A stretch of 64,000 bases of DNA from Mycobacterium sp. IS-3022 (GCF_001500065.1 NZ_LQIN01000045.1:186001-250000), one strand, 5' to 3'; shown: positions 50,439 through 60,743, counted from the stretch's first letter. Made by a program: numbers and translations. The notes: generated by a model from the sequence alone, not told the origin.

Positions 50439-51284
50439 CTATTCGGGTCCGCGCGCCACCGGACGCGACGGATCCGAACTCCACTCCGACCACGAACCCG
50501 GAAACAGCGCCGCGTCCACCCCCGCCGCGGCGAGGCTCGCGACGGTCACCGCCGCCGTGACGCCCGATCCGCAGTAGACCGCCACGTCGCTGTCCCGCAC
50601 CGACTCGAAGAGTCGGGCCAGATCGGCGTCGGTCCGCAGGGTGCCGTCGTCGGCCAGCAGGCTGGTGCTCGGCACGTTCAGCGCGCCCGGGATGTGGCCG
50701 GCGACCGGGTCGATCGGTTCGACGTCGCCGCGGAACCGTTCGGCCGCGCGCGTGTCGAGCAGCAGCATGCCCGAGGTGAGCACCGCGTCGGCGGTGACCG
50801 TCCGGCGTGCACCGGCGTACAGATCGTCGTGGGTCACGGTCACGTCGCCGGGTTCGGGTGCGACCGCGCCGGTTTCCAACGCGCCGCCGGCAGCCGTCCA
50901 CGCCGTCAGCCCGCCGTCGAGGATGCGGACATCGTCGACACCGGCTGCGGTCAGCACCCACCACGCGCGCGCCGATCCAGCGCGGTTCCAGTCGTCGTAG
51001 ACCACCACCGGAATCCCGGCCCGCACGCCCCACCGCCGCGCCGCGTCCTGCAGCGCCGACCCCGACGGCAGCGGATGGCGCCCGCCGCCTTCGACGGTGT
51101 GATCGCTCAGCTCGTCCTCCAGCGACACGTACACCGCCCCGGGCAGGTGCCCCCGTTCGTACGCGGCACGGCCGTCCGGCTCGGCGAGCTGCCAGCGCAC
51201 ATCCAACAGCGTCACGGGGTCCCCCGCATCGAATCGCCGCGCCAACTCCGCGGCGGTGATCAACACCGTGTCACGCGCGCTCAT
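50439..51284 (-). CDS. sseB: thiosulfate/mercaptopyruvate-type sulfurtransferase
   Basis: 281-residue tandem rhodanese. The N-terminal inactive domain (LLDVRWQLAEPDGRAAYERG, GAVYVSLEDELSDHTVEGGG) is followed by VVYDDWNRAGSARAWWVLTA, and the active C-terminal domain has the persulfide Cys238 in VYCGSGVTAA. The sequence closely follows M. tuberculosis SseB (Rv2291), from which the symbol is taken. Transfers sulfur from thiosulfate or mercaptopyruvate to an acceptor in the cytosol. Three bases separate it from the HD-domain gene stop codon upstream. Confidence 0.85.
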   Translation of the reverse strand: MSARDTVLITAAELARRFDAGDPVTLLDVRWQLAEPDGRAAYERGHLPGAVYVSLEDELSDHTVEGGGRHPLPSGSALQDAARRWGVRAGIPVVVYDDWNRAGSARAWWVLTAAGVDDVRILDGGLTAWTAAGGALETGAVAPEPGDVTVTHDDLYAGARRTVTADAVLTSGMLLLDTRAAERFRGDVEPIDPVAGHIPGALNVPSTSLLADDGTLRTDADLARLFESVRDSDVAVYCGSGVTAAVTVASLAAAGVDAALFPGSWSEWSSDPSRPVARGPE

Positions 51285-51287
51285 ACC

Positions 51288-51896
51288 TCAGACCGTAGCG
51301 GCGACCGGCGGGCCGATCTCCTCGGCCAATGTTTCGACGACGCGGGACAGTTCGTCGACCAGCCAGCTGTCGCTTCGGCGCCGGTACACCTCGAGCAGTG
51401 ACCGGTAGTACCACAGATGTTCATGCGGATCATCGGTGTTGAAGCGCTGCCACACCTTCGGGCCGTACCGGCGCAGGTCCCGCAGGATCGCCCTCGCGTT
51501 GTCCAGCTTGTCGGCCATCGACACGCGAATTGCGCTGTCGGAGGCCGTGTTCAAGTGCGCGATGTAGCTCTCTTTGCGTTCGCGCCACGGCGGTTTCGGC
51601 GTCACGACGGTGTCGCTGCACTCCTCGACGATCGCCGCGACCTCGGGTCCGAAGCGCTCCTCGATCTGGGCGAGCGTCGCGTCGCCGCCCTGATCCTCGG
51701 CGGCGTCGTGGAGCAGCGCGGCGATCGCCTCGGTCTCGGTGCCGTCGGCTTCGATCACCAGTCCCGCGACCGACAGCAGGTGGCCGATGTACGGCACGTC
51801 GCTGGCCTTGCGGGTCTGCGTGCGGTGCAGGTCGGCGGCGAATCCGAGTGCCTCGCGAAACCTCGGGCCCAGGCGCGGTGACGTCGTTTCGCTCAC
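51288..51896 (-). CDS. HD-domain phosphohydrolase, SpoT/Mesh1-like
   Basis: 202-residue metal-dependent phosphohydrolase. The N-terminal HD core has YIGHLLSVAGLVIE, the HD pair in ALLHDAAEDQGGD and a later SMADKLDNARAIL, the same order as in the ppGpp hydrolase domain of SpoT/Rel and in small alarmone hydrolases. No synthetase, TGS or ACT domain is attached, so a free-standing alarmone or nucleotide hydrolase is likely. The start is GTG 51896 after a GGGGGA site. Upstream of sseB on the same strand. Confidence 0.83.
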   Translation of the reverse strand: MSETTSPRLGPRFREALGFAADLHRTQTRKASDVPYIGHLLSVAGLVIEADGTETEAIAALLHDAAEDQGGDATLAQIEERFGPEVAAIVEECSDTVVTPKPPWRERKESYIAHLNTASDSAIRVSMADKLDNARAILRDLRRYGPKVWQRFNTDDPHEHLWYYRSLLEVYRRRSDSWLVDELSRVVETLAEEIGPPVAATV

Positions 51897-51907
51897 CTGC
51901 GTCCCCC

Positions 51908-52387
51908 TTACTGATCCGGCGGCGGATCGAGCATCACTGCCCGGTCGCCGTTCCATCGATACCGCGCGCTGCGGATCGCCGCGGGCGCGCAGGCGTTGCA
52001 CTCGCCCGGGACCTTGTAGGTGAGCACGACGGTGTCGCCGGTGCTGGCCGCGGCGTCCAGCGACGTGAAGCCGTACGCCTTCGACGTCCCGGTCCCGACG
52101 TATTGGCCGCGGTGGAACAGCAGCGCCTGCACGGGCGAGCTGCCGGTGCCGCCCTCGGTCGTCACCAAGATCGTCGACAGCTCCGCGCACGGGTCGTAGT
52201 TGCTGTCCACGGGTGTGCTGTCCCACTTGGCACCGGTCAGCGGCTCGAACGGCAGCCGCGCGAGCGCGAGCCGCAACGCGTCGGCCTGGTCCGGCCCGCA
52301 CGACGGCTGCGCGGCGGCGGTCGGGATCGCGATCAACGACAAGCAGGCCGCGGCGGCGGTCATCGTCGCGGCCATCCATCGAATCAT
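51908..52387 (-). CDS. LppP/LprE-family exported protein
   Basis: 159-residue exported protein. Signal peptide MIRWMAATMTAAAACLSLIA with cleavage expected after TAAA; I see no well-placed lipobox Cys before the mature Gln-Pro-Ser-Cys start, so it may be soluble rather than a lipoprotein. Mature features match the LppP/LprE family: SCGPDQADALRLALARLP, NYDPCAELSTILVTTEGG, and ALLFHRGQYVGTGTS. Function unknown. The start is 11 bases downstream-strand of the HD-domain gene's flank and 73 bases from the divergent recC start. Confidence 0.82.
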   Translation of the reverse strand: MIRWMAATMTAAAACLSLIAIPTAAAQPSCGPDQADALRLALARLPFEPLTGAKWDSTPVDSNYDPCAELSTILVTTEGGTGSSPVQALLFHRGQYVGTGTSKAYGFTSLDAAASTGDTVVLTYKVPGECNACAPAAIRSARYRWNGDRAVMLDPPPDQ

Positions 52388-52460
52388 CGGTATCGATTTC
52401 CCTTGCCCGCTCTTCCACAAACGTCGCCCACGTCGGACCCACCTCCTATGGTTGGCTGCG

Positions 52461-55400
52461 ATGGCGCTCCACATCCATCGGGCTGAACGCACCGACCTGC
52501 TCGCCGACGGACTCGGCGCCCTGCTCTCCGATCCGCTGCCCGACCCGTTCGCCGAGGAGCTGGTCATCGTCCCGGCCAAGGGCGTCGAACGCTGGCTGAG
52601 CCAACGACTGAGCCACCTCCTCGGCGCTGGCTCCGGTGCCGACGGTATCTGCGCCGGCGTGACATTCCGCAATCCGCGCTCGCTGATCGCCGACCTCATC
52701 GGAACCGGCTCAGGCCGGATTGCCGGCACCGCCGCCGACGATCCGTGGTCGCCCGACGCCATGGTGTGGCCACTGATGGAGGTCATCGACGCCAGCTGCG
52801 CCGAGGACTGGTGCAAGCCGCTGGCCACCCACCTCGGCCACTTCGAAGCCGGCGACGAGAAGGAACTGCGGCAGGGCCGGCGCTACGCCGTGGCCCGCAG
52901 GCTCGCCGGGCTGTTCGCCTCCTACGCCCGGCAGCGTCCGCAGCTGCTCGTCGACTGGGAGAACGGCGTCGCCGGTGACATCGCGTCCGATCTCGCCTGG
53001 CAGCCCCCGCTGTGGCGGGCGCTCATCGAACGCATCGACGCCGACACCCCACACATCCGGCACGCCAAAACGGTTGCCAGGCTTCAGGAGTCGCCCACGG
53101 ATCTGCCGCAGCGACTCTCGCTGTTCGGCTACACCCGGCTGCCCAGCACCGAGATCGAACTGCTCGACGCGCTTTCCACCCACCACGATCTGCACCTGTG
53201 GCTGCCGCACCCCAGCGACCACCTGTGGCAGCAACTCAAAGGGACACACGGCCAGCTCCCGCGTCGCGAGGACACCACCCACCGCCTGGTCGGCCATCCC
53301 CTGTTGGCCACCCTCGGCCGCGACCTTCGCGAACTGCAGCGCGGCCTGCCCGGTGACCCGCGCACCGACGAATACCTGGGCGGGCGCGGCCGGCCGGACA
53401 CGCTTCTCGGCTGGCTGCAATCCGACATCGCCGACAACACGATCCGGCGAGACGGGCGGGTGCACACCGCAACCGATCGCTCGGTACAGGTGCACAGCTG
53501 TCACGGGCCCGCACGCCAGATCGACGTGCTCCGGGAAGTTCTGCTCGGACTGCTCGCCGACGACGAGACGCTCGAACCGCGCGACATCCTCGTCATGTGC
53601 CCCGACATCGAGACCTACGCGCCGCTGATCGTCGCCGGTTTCGGGCTCGGCGACATGATCAAAGGCGTGCACCCGGCGCACCAGTTGCGGGTGCGGCTCG
53701 CCGACCGGTCGCTCGTGCAGACCAATCCGCTGCTCGGAGTGGCCTCGCAACTGCTGTCGCTGGCCGGTGGACGGGCCACCTCGAGCGAGGTGCTCAACCT
53801 CGCGCAGGCCGCGCCGGTGCGTTCCCGGTTCGGCTTCACCGACGACAACCTTGAGGACATCACCCGCTGGGTGCGGCAGGCCAACATCCGGTGGGGCTTC
53901 GACACCGACCACCGCAAACCCTACGGCGTCGACTTCGTCCAGAACACATGGCGTTTCGGCATCGACCGGGTACTGGCCGGGGTGGCCATGTCCGACGACT
54001 CACACGCCTGGATCGACACCACGCTTCCCCTCGACGACGTCAGCAGCAACCGGGTCGACCTGGCCGGCCAACTCGCCGAGTACGTCGACCGCCTGCGCTG
54101 TGCGGTGGAATCCCTCACCGGGGCAAGACCACTCGAGCAGTGGCTGCGGTCGCTGACCGACAGCATCGGCCTGCTGGCCCGGGTGAGCGACGACGACATC
54201 TGGCAAATCGCCCAACTGGAACGCGAATTCGCCGATGTGCTCGCCACCGCGGGTGCCCGCGCGCACACGCTGATGCGGCTGTCCGACGTCCGCGCGCTGC
54301 TCGACCGCCATCTCGCCGGCCGGCCCACCCGGGCCAACTTCCGCACCGGCACGTTGACGGTGTGCACGATGGTGCCGATGCGGTCGGTTCCGCACCGCGT
54401 GGTGTGCCTGGTCGGTCTCGACGACGGCGTGTTCCCCCGGCTGGGTGTGGTCGACGGTGACGACGCGCTGGCCCGTGAGCCCATGACCGGCGAGCGCGAC
54501 ATCCGTTCCGAGGACCGGCAATTGCTGCTCGATGCCATCGGCGCGGCGACCGAGACACTGGTGATCACCTACACCGGCGCCAACGAGTACTCCGGTCAGG
54601 AGCGGCCCCCCGCCGTGCCGCTCGCCGAACTCCTCGACACCCTCGACCGCACGACACCGCGGAAGGTCCGCGATGCGATCGTGGTCGAGCATCCGCTGCA
54701 GCCGTTCGACACCCGCAACGTCGTTCCCGGCGAACTGATCCCGGGTGTGCCGTTCACCTTCGACTCCACGGTCAAACGCGCCGCCGCCACCCGCGCCGGG
54801 CAGCGGGCGGAACGGCCGAAGTTCATCTCCGGGCCGCTGCCCGCTCCCCCCGCCGACGACGTCGTGGTCGCCGACCTGGTCGCCTTCTTCCGCGATCCGG
54901 TGAAGGGCTTCTTCCGCGCCCTCGAGTACACGTTGCCGTGGGAGGTCGACGGTGTCGAGGACGCGATGCCCGTCGACATCGATGCGCTCGAGGAGTGGAC
55001 GGTCGGCGACCGCATGCTTCAGGACATGTTGCGCGGCATGGATCCCGATCAGGCCCGCCAAGCCGAGTGGCGCCGCGGCACGCTGCCCCCCGGCAATCTC
55101 GGGTGGCGCCGGGCCAACGCGATCTGCGAGCAGGCCACGCTCATCGCCGACGCCGCACGCCCGTACCGCGGTGCCGTTTCGAGCGCGGTCGACGTCGACG
55201 TCGAGATCGGCGGGGGCCGTCGGGTCACCGGCACCGTCACGCCGGTCTACGGCGATCGGCTCGTCTCGGTCACGTACTCCAAGCTCGACGGCCGTCATCT
55301 GCTGCAGCCGTGGATTCTGTTGCTGGCGTTGCTCGCTCACGACCCGAGCCGCGAGTGGAAGGCGGTCAGCATCGGGCGGGCCAAACGCGGTACCAACCCG

Positions 55401-55727
55401 CGGATCGAGTCGATGGGCCGACCGGCCGAGCCCGCGCGTGAGTTGCTCGCCGATCTGGTGGCGATGTACGACCAGGGCCGCCGCGAACCACTGCCCCTGC
55501 CGGTGAAGACGTCGTTCGCGTGGGCAGAAGCGGAGCACGGCCACGGCGACCCCGAGCAGCGGGCCGGATACAAGTGGCGTTCGGGCATGTACCCCGGCGA
55601 GGAGGATGAGCCGGCCTATCAACTGGCGTTCGGCAAGCCCACCTGGTTGAAACACCTCGTCGAACTCGGCCTCGACACGTACTCCGGCCGGTTGTGGCTG
55701 CCGATGCTGCGGGCGCTGGAGACCTGA
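52461..55727 (+). CDS. recC: exodeoxyribonuclease V gamma subunit RecC
   Basis: 1088-residue subunit of the RecBCD helicase-nuclease; a helicase-like fold that in E. coli reads Chi. No Walker motifs are expected or seen. Typical segments are ELVIVPAKGVERWLSQRLSH at the start, SLFGYTRLPSTEIELLDALS, and CMVPMRSVPHRVVCLVGLDD, then the C-terminal nuclease-like domain. ATG 52461; the stop overlaps the recB start by one base. In mycobacteria RecBCD serves single-strand annealing repair rather than homologous recombination, which is done by AdnAB. Confidence 0.95.
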   Translation: MALHIHRAERTDLLADGLGALLSDPLPDPFAEELVIVPAKGVERWLSQRLSHLLGAGSGADGICAGVTFRNPRSLIADLIGTGSGRIAGTAADDPWSPDAMVWPLMEVIDASCAEDWCKPLATHLGHFEAGDEKELRQGRRYAVARRLAGLFASYARQRPQLLVDWENGVAGDIASDLAWQPPLWRALIERIDADTPHIRHAKTVARLQESPTDLPQRLSLFGYTRLPSTEIELLDALSTHHDLHLWLPHPSDHLWQQLKGTHGQLPRREDTTHRLVGHPLLATLGRDLRELQRGLPGDPRTDEYLGGRGRPDTLLGWLQSDIADNTIRRDGRVHTATDRSVQVHSCHGPARQIDVLREVLLGLLADDETLEPRDILVMCPDIETYAPLIVAGFGLGDMIKGVHPAHQLRVRLADRSLVQTNPLLGVASQLLSLAGGRATSSEVLNLAQAAPVRSRFGFTDDNLEDITRWVRQANIRWGFDTDHRKPYGVDFVQNTWRFGIDRVLAGVAMSDDSHAWIDTTLPLDDVSSNRVDLAGQLAEYVDRLRCAVESLTGARPLEQWLRSLTDSIGLLARVSDDDIWQIAQLEREFADVLATAGARAHTLMRLSDVRALLDRHLAGRPTRANFRTGTLTVCTMVPMRSVPHRVVCLVGLDDGVFPRLGVVDGDDALAREPMTGERDIRSEDRQLLLDAIGAATETLVITYTGANEYSGQERPPAVPLAELLDTLDRTTPRKVRDAIVVEHPLQPFDTRNVVPGELIPGVPFTFDSTVKRAAATRAGQRAERPKFISGPLPAPPADDVVVADLVAFFRDPVKGFFRALEYTLPWEVDGVEDAMPVDIDALEEWTVGDRMLQDMLRGMDPDQARQAEWRRGTLPPGNLGWRRANAICEQATLIADAARPYRGAVSSAVDVDVEIGGGRRVTGTVTPVYGDRLVSVTYSKLDGRHLLQPWILLLALLAHDPSREWKAVSIGRAKRGTNPRIESMGRPAEPARELLADLVAMYDQGRREPLPLPVKTSFAWAEAEHGHGDPEQRAGYKWRSGMYPGEEDEPAYQLAFGKPTWLKHLVELGLDTYSGRLWLPMLRALET

Positions 55728-58700
55728 TGGAACCGTTCGACCTGTTGGGGCCGTTGCCCGCCGAACGTTCCACCACCGTGCTGGAGGCCAGCGCGGGCAC
55801 CGGTAAGACGTTCGCGTTGGCCGGGCTGGTCACCCGCTATATCGCCGAGGGTGTGGCGACCCTCGACCAGATGCTGCTGATCACGTTCAGCCGCGCGGCC
55901 ACCCAGGAGCTGCGCGACCGGGTGAGGCGTCAGATCGTCGATGCCGTAGCGGCTTTCATCGATCCGTCGAGCGTCGATGAGAACGAGATCATCGGGTACC
56001 TACTCGACGGCACCGGAGACCAACTCGCCGAACGTGAGCGCAACCTGCGCGACGCGTTGGCCGCCTTCGACGCCGCGACCATCGCCACCACACACCAGTT
56101 CTGCCAGCTGGTCCTCAAGTCGCTGGGGGTGGCGGGCGACACCGACTCCGGTGTCACGCTGGTCGAGAGCCTCGATGAACTGGTCACCGAGATCGTCGAC
56201 GACCTCTACCTGCACCACTTCGGCCGGGAGCGCGACCATCCGCTGCTGACCTATCCCGATGCGCTGAAACTGGCCAAGGCGGTCGTCGAGCAACCCGCAA
56301 CCGAGCTGCGGCCGACAAACCCCGACCCGGATTCGCGCGCCGAAGTGTGCGTCCGCTTCGCGAAAGACGTTCTCGCCGAACTGGAGATCCGCAAACGACG
56401 CAAGGGCATCCTCGGCTACGACGACCTGCTCAGCCGGTTGGCCGACGCGCTGCAGGCCGACAATTCGGCCGCGCAGCTGCGCATGCACCAACGGTGGCCC
56501 GTCGTGATGGTCGACGAGTTCCAGGACACCGATCCGGTGCAGTGGCAGGTGATCGACCGCGCGTTCACCGGACGCTCGACGCTGGTCCTGATCGGCGACC
56601 CCAAGCAGGCCATCTACGCGTTCCGCGGCGGCGACATCGTCACCTACCTGAGCGCGGCGTCGAAGGCGGACGTGCAGAAGACGTTGGCCACCAACTGGCG
56701 CAGCGACGAAGCGCTGGTGAACCGGCTGCAGGCGGTGCTGCGCGGCGCGCAACTGGGCCACGAGAAGATCGTCGTGCACGATGTGGCCGCCAAGCACCCC
56801 GGGTCGCGGCTGGTGGGCGCGCCGTCCGCTGATCCGTTCCGGCTGCGGGTGGTGCGACGGAACACATTCGGGCGCAGCGGCACTCGAGACATTCTCATCG
56901 ACCAGCTGCGCACCCACATTCCCCGCGACCTGGCGGCCGACATCGGCGCCCTGCTGAGCTCGGACGCCACATTCGGGGGCCGCCAACTCGGGGCCGCCGA
57001 CATCGCGGTCATCGTGGAGAACCACCGCGATGCGCGGGTCTGCTATCGGGCGTTGTGCGACGCGGGCATCCCCGCGGTCTACACCGGTGACTCCGACATC
57101 TTCACCTCCGACGCCGCCGAGGACTGGTTGGCGCTGCTCGAGGCCTTCGACCAGCCGCACCGGCCCGGCATCGTGCGCGCGGCGGCGTCGACGATGTTCT
57201 TCGGCGAGACCGCCGAGTCACTGGTCGCCGGCGGCGACGGGTTGACCGACCGCATCGCAGAGACCCTGCGCGAGTGGGCCGGTCATGCCCGCGAGCGCGG
57301 TGTCGCGGCGATCTTGGAAGCCGCGCAACTGGCCGGCATGGCCGACCGGGTGTTGTCGTGGCGCAACGGTGAGCGGCAGATGACCGACCTCGCCCACATG
57401 ACCCAGTTGCTACAGGAAGCCGCGCACCGCGAGCACTTCACGCTGCCCGCATTGCGCGACTGGCTGCGGGCCCAGCGCGACGAGCGCAGCGGCGCCGCCG
57501 AGCGCTTCCGCCGTCTCGACAACGACGCCGCGGCCGTTGCGGTGATGACGGTGTTCGTCGCCAAGGGCCTGCAGTTCCCGGTCGTCTATTTGCCGTTCGC
57601 GTTCAACCGTCACGTCTGGGAACCCGAACTGGTGCTCTACCACGAGGGTGACACGAGGTGTCTGCACATCGGTGGTGACGACAGCCCCGACTTCCATGCG
57701 GTGTCGAAGGCGGGCCGCCAGGAGGACGCCAGCGACGACAGCCGCCTGATGTATGTCGCGATGACCAGGGCACAGTCGCAGCTGGTCGCCTGGTGGGCAC
57801 CGTCGCGCGACGAGCCGAACGGTGGCCTGTCGCGACTGCTTCGCGGCCGGCGGCCCGGTGAGCCCATGGTGCCGGACGTCGTTGCGCCGGCGAAGGTTTC
57901 CGACGACGACGCGATGGCGCGGTTCAAGGAATGGGAAGCCGTCGGCGGTCCGGTGATCGAGGAATCGGTGCCGCGTCCGAAGGTTGCGGGTCCGCCGGTG
58001 CCCGGCCCCGGCGACTTCGAGGCCCGGCACTTCCACCGCACCATCGACACGACGTGGCGCCGGACCTCCTACAGCGGCTTGATCCGCGCGGCCGAGGCGA
58101 CGCCGGTCAGCAGCGAGCCCGAAGTGGTCGAGCTCGACGACGAGGTCGCCGAGATCCCGGTGGCGACGACGGCGGCCGGTGCCGATATGGTCTCGCCGAT
58201 GGCCGAACTGCCGACCGGTGCGAAGTTCGGCACGTTGGTGCACGCGGTGCTCGAGACCGCCGATCCGTTCGCCACCGACCTCGCCGCGGAGTTGGAGGCG
58301 CAGATCCGCGAGCATTCGGCGTGGTGGCCGGTCGACGTCGAGGCCGGCGAGTTGGCGGCGGCGATGGTGCCGATGCACGACACCCCGCTCGGACCGCTCG
58401 CCGACGGCACAACGCTTCGGCAGATCGGACTGTCGGACCGGATGCGGGAGATGGACTTCGAATTCCCCTTGGCCGGAGGCGATCTGCGCGCGTCGGCACC
58501 CGACATTCGACTGGCGCATGTCGGTGAACTCCTGCGGCAGCATCTGGCGTCGGACGACCCGCTGAGCTCGTATGCGGACCGGTTGACCGCAGCGGGGCTG
58601 GGCGCCCAGTCGCTGAAGGGATACCTGTCCGGATCGGTGGATGCGGTGCTGCGCATCCCCGATGAGGCCGGCGGGCGTTACCTCGTCGTCGACTACAAGA

Positions 58701-59026
58701 CCAACTGGCTCGGTGACCCCAACCGGCCGCTGACGGCCGCGGATTACGGGCAACCGCGGCTGGCCGAGGCGATGCTGCATTCCGACTATCCGCTGCAGGC
58801 CCTGCTGTACAGCGTTGTGCTGCACCGCTTCCTGCGGTGGCGGTTGGCGGGATACACACCCGAGCAGCACCTCGGTGGCGTGCTGTATCTGTTCCTGCGC
58901 GGGATGTGCGGGCCCGATACCCCGGTGCACGACGGCCACCCCGCCGGTGTGTTCAGCTGGCAGCCTCCGGCAGCGCTGATCACCGCGCTCTCGGATCTGC
59001 TCGACGCCGGCACGGTCGCCGCATGA
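55727..59026 (+). CDS. recB: exodeoxyribonuclease V beta subunit RecB
   Basis: 1099-residue UvrD-family helicase with nuclease domain. Walker A EASAGTGKTFALAG (about residues 24-37), the Walker B/DExx segment VMVDEFQDTDPVQWQ, LIGDPKQAIYAFRG, and the motif V/VI area MYVAMTRAQSQLV are present. The C-terminal RecB nuclease signature VVDYKTNWLG with the acidic Asp and Lys is intact, so both activities are expected. Starts with ATG overlapping the recC stop (TGATG) and ends overlapping the recD start (ATGA). Confidence 0.96.
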   Translation: MEPFDLLGPLPAERSTTVLEASAGTGKTFALAGLVTRYIAEGVATLDQMLLITFSRAATQELRDRVRRQIVDAVAAFIDPSSVDENEIIGYLLDGTGDQLAERERNLRDALAAFDAATIATTHQFCQLVLKSLGVAGDTDSGVTLVESLDELVTEIVDDLYLHHFGRERDHPLLTYPDALKLAKAVVEQPATELRPTNPDPDSRAEVCVRFAKDVLAELEIRKRRKGILGYDDLLSRLADALQADNSAAQLRMHQRWPVVMVDEFQDTDPVQWQVIDRAFTGRSTLVLIGDPKQAIYAFRGGDIVTYLSAASKADVQKTLATNWRSDEALVNRLQAVLRGAQLGHEKIVVHDVAAKHPGSRLVGAPSADPFRLRVVRRNTFGRSGTRDILIDQLRTHIPRDLAADIGALLSSDATFGGRQLGAADIAVIVENHRDARVCYRALCDAGIPAVYTGDSDIFTSDAAEDWLALLEAFDQPHRPGIVRAAASTMFFGETAESLVAGGDGLTDRIAETLREWAGHARERGVAAILEAAQLAGMADRVLSWRNGERQMTDLAHMTQLLQEAAHREHFTLPALRDWLRAQRDERSGAAERFRRLDNDAAAVAVMTVFVAKGLQFPVVYLPFAFNRHVWEPELVLYHEGDTRCLHIGGDDSPDFHAVSKAGRQEDASDDSRLMYVAMTRAQSQLVAWWAPSRDEPNGGLSRLLRGRRPGEPMVPDVVAPAKVSDDDAMARFKEWEAVGGPVIEESVPRPKVAGPPVPGPGDFEARHFHRTIDTTWRRTSYSGLIRAAEATPVSSEPEVVELDDEVAEIPVATTAAGADMVSPMAELPTGAKFGTLVHAVLETADPFATDLAAELEAQIREHSAWWPVDVEAGELAAAMVPMHDTPLGPLADGTTLRQIGLSDRMREMDFEFPLAGGDLRASAPDIRLAHVGELLRQHLASDDPLSSYADRLTAAGLGAQSLKGYLSGSVDAVLRIPDEAGGRYLVVDYKTNWLGDPNRPLTAADYGQPRLAEAMLHSDYPLQALLYSVVLHRFLRWRLAGYTPEQHLGGVLYLFLRGMCGPDTPVHDGHPAGVFSWQPPAALITALSDLLDAGTVAA

Positions 59027-60714
59027 CCGGCCTGGAGTGGCGGCGGGCGATCAGCGCCAGCGGCCTGCTGCGCACCTTCACCGACGCCGAAGTCCTCGAC
59101 GCACCGGATGTGCATGTCGCACAGCGGCTCTGCGCACTCGCCAAGGCGCCAGACGAGCGGGTGTCACTCGCGGTCGCGCTGCTGGTGCGCGCGCTTCGCA
59201 GCGGGTCGGTGTGCCTGAACCTGCGCACCGCCGAACGGCAGGTCGGCCTCGACGGGCTGCCGTGGCCCGCCATCGACGACTGGCACGGCGCCATCACCGC
59301 GCACCCGCTGACCGGCCAACCGTCGGCGCTGCGCGTCGACGGGGATCTGCTGTATCTCGACCGGTACTGGCTCGAGGAGCAGCAGGTGTGCGACGACATT
59401 CTCTCGAGGCTCGCCGCCCGGGCATCCCAACCAGCGCCGGAGCTCGACCGGCTCTTTCCGGCGGGGTTCGAGGAGCAGCGCGCCGCGGCGAAACTTGCGC
59501 TGTCGCAAGGCCTGACGGTGCTCACCGGCGGCCCGGGCACGGGTAAGACCACCACGGTGGCGCGGCTGCTGGCGCTCCTGGCGAGCGGGACGCGGTTGCG
59601 GATCGCGTTGGCGGCGCCGACCGGAAAGGCCGCGGCGCGGCTGCAGGAGGCGGTGCAACTGGAGGTGGACAAGCTGCCCGTGTCCGACCGTGAAGCGCTG
59701 GCCGGCTTGCACGCGACGACCTTGCACCGGCTACTCGGCAGCCGCCCGGACACGTCGGCGCGGTTCCGGCACCACCGCGGTAATCGGTTGCCGCACGACG
59801 TGATTGTCGTCGACGAGACGTCGATGGTGTCGCTGACGATGATGGCGCGGCTGCTGGAGGCCGTTCGGCCGGACGCCCGGCTCATCCTGGTCGGTGACCC
59901 GGACCAGTTGGCGTCGGTGGAAGCGGGTGCGGTGCTCGCTGATCTGGTCGACGGCCTCGGCGGCGACCGTATCGCGGAGTTGAAGACGTCGCACCGGTTC
60001 GGCGAGTCGATCGGGAGGCTGGCGACCGCGATCCGCACGGGTGACGCCGACACCGTCGTCGAGGTGCTGCGCGCCGGGGGTGAGCACATCGAGTGGTTCG
60101 ACACCGAGGAGCCGTCGGAGCATCTTCGGAAGGTGTTGGTGCCGTTGGCGGTTGAGCTCCACCGGGCGGCGGTCCTCGGTGACGACGAAGCGGCGCTGGC
60201 CATCCTGAACGAGCACCGGCTGCTGTGCGCGCATCGCCGCGGCCCGTTCGGCGTGCGCTACTGGAACCACCAGGTGGAGCGGTGGCTGGCGGAGTTGACC
60301 GGCGAGCCGATCTGGTCGGCGTGGTACGTGGGACGACCGGTGTTGGTGACCGCGAACGATTACGGGCTCAACCTGTACAACGGCGACACCGGTGTCACGG
60401 TCCTGCGCGACGGCGTGCTGCGGGCGGTCGTTGCCGGAACGGAACGGCTCGAGTTCGCGACGAGCCGACTCGCCGACGTGGACACCATGCATGCGATGAC
60501 GATTCACAAATCGCAGGGCAGCCAGGCCGACGAAGTCACGGTGCTGCTGCCGCCGGAGGACTCGCGGCTGCTCATCCGCGAGTTGTTCTACACCGCCGTG
60601 ACCCGGGCGAAGAAGAAGATCCGGGTGGTCGGCCCGGAGGCGTCGGTGCGGGCCGCCGTGCAACGGCGGGCGGCTCGGGCGTCGGGCCTGGCGCAGCGCC
60701 TGCGCAGCCGATAG
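59023..60714 (+). CDS. recD: exodeoxyribonuclease V alpha subunit RecD
   Basis: 563-residue 5'-3' helicase of the RecD superfamily 1B. Walker A LTGGPGTGKTTTVARL, DEAD-like VDETSMVSLTMMARLL, GDPDQLASVEAG and the C-terminal MTIHKSQGSQADEVTVLLP and YTAVTRAKKKIRVVG are all seen. The ATG at 59023 shares ATGA with the recB stop codon, so the three subunits are translationally coupled in the order C-B-D. A hairpin repeat lies 30 bases after the stop. Confidence 0.96.
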   Translation: MTGLEWRRAISASGLLRTFTDAEVLDAPDVHVAQRLCALAKAPDERVSLAVALLVRALRSGSVCLNLRTAERQVGLDGLPWPAIDDWHGAITAHPLTGQPSALRVDGDLLYLDRYWLEEQQVCDDILSRLAARASQPAPELDRLFPAGFEEQRAAAKLALSQGLTVLTGGPGTGKTTTVARLLALLASGTRLRIALAAPTGKAAARLQEAVQLEVDKLPVSDREALAGLHATTLHRLLGSRPDTSARFRHHRGNRLPHDVIVVDETSMVSLTMMARLLEAVRPDARLILVGDPDQLASVEAGAVLADLVDGLGGDRIAELKTSHRFGESIGRLATAIRTGDADTVVEVLRAGGEHIEWFDTEEPSEHLRKVLVPLAVELHRAAVLGDDEAALAILNEHRLLCAHRRGPFGVRYWNHQVERWLAELTGEPIWSAWYVGRPVLVTANDYGLNLYNGDTGVTVLRDGVLRAVVAGTERLEFATSRLADVDTMHAMTIHKSQGSQADEVTVLLPPEDSRLLIRELFYTAVTRAKKKIRVVGPEASVRAAVQRRAARASGLAQRLRSR

Positions 60715-60743
60715 CCCGTTCCGCCGAGCGCCCAGCTTTGCCC

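Noticed and set aside
54000..55655. 551-residue open frame on the minus strand
   Set aside because: Antisense to recC.
57410..58939. 509-residue open frame on the minus strand
   Set aside because: Antisense to recB, whose helicase and nuclease motifs are intact.
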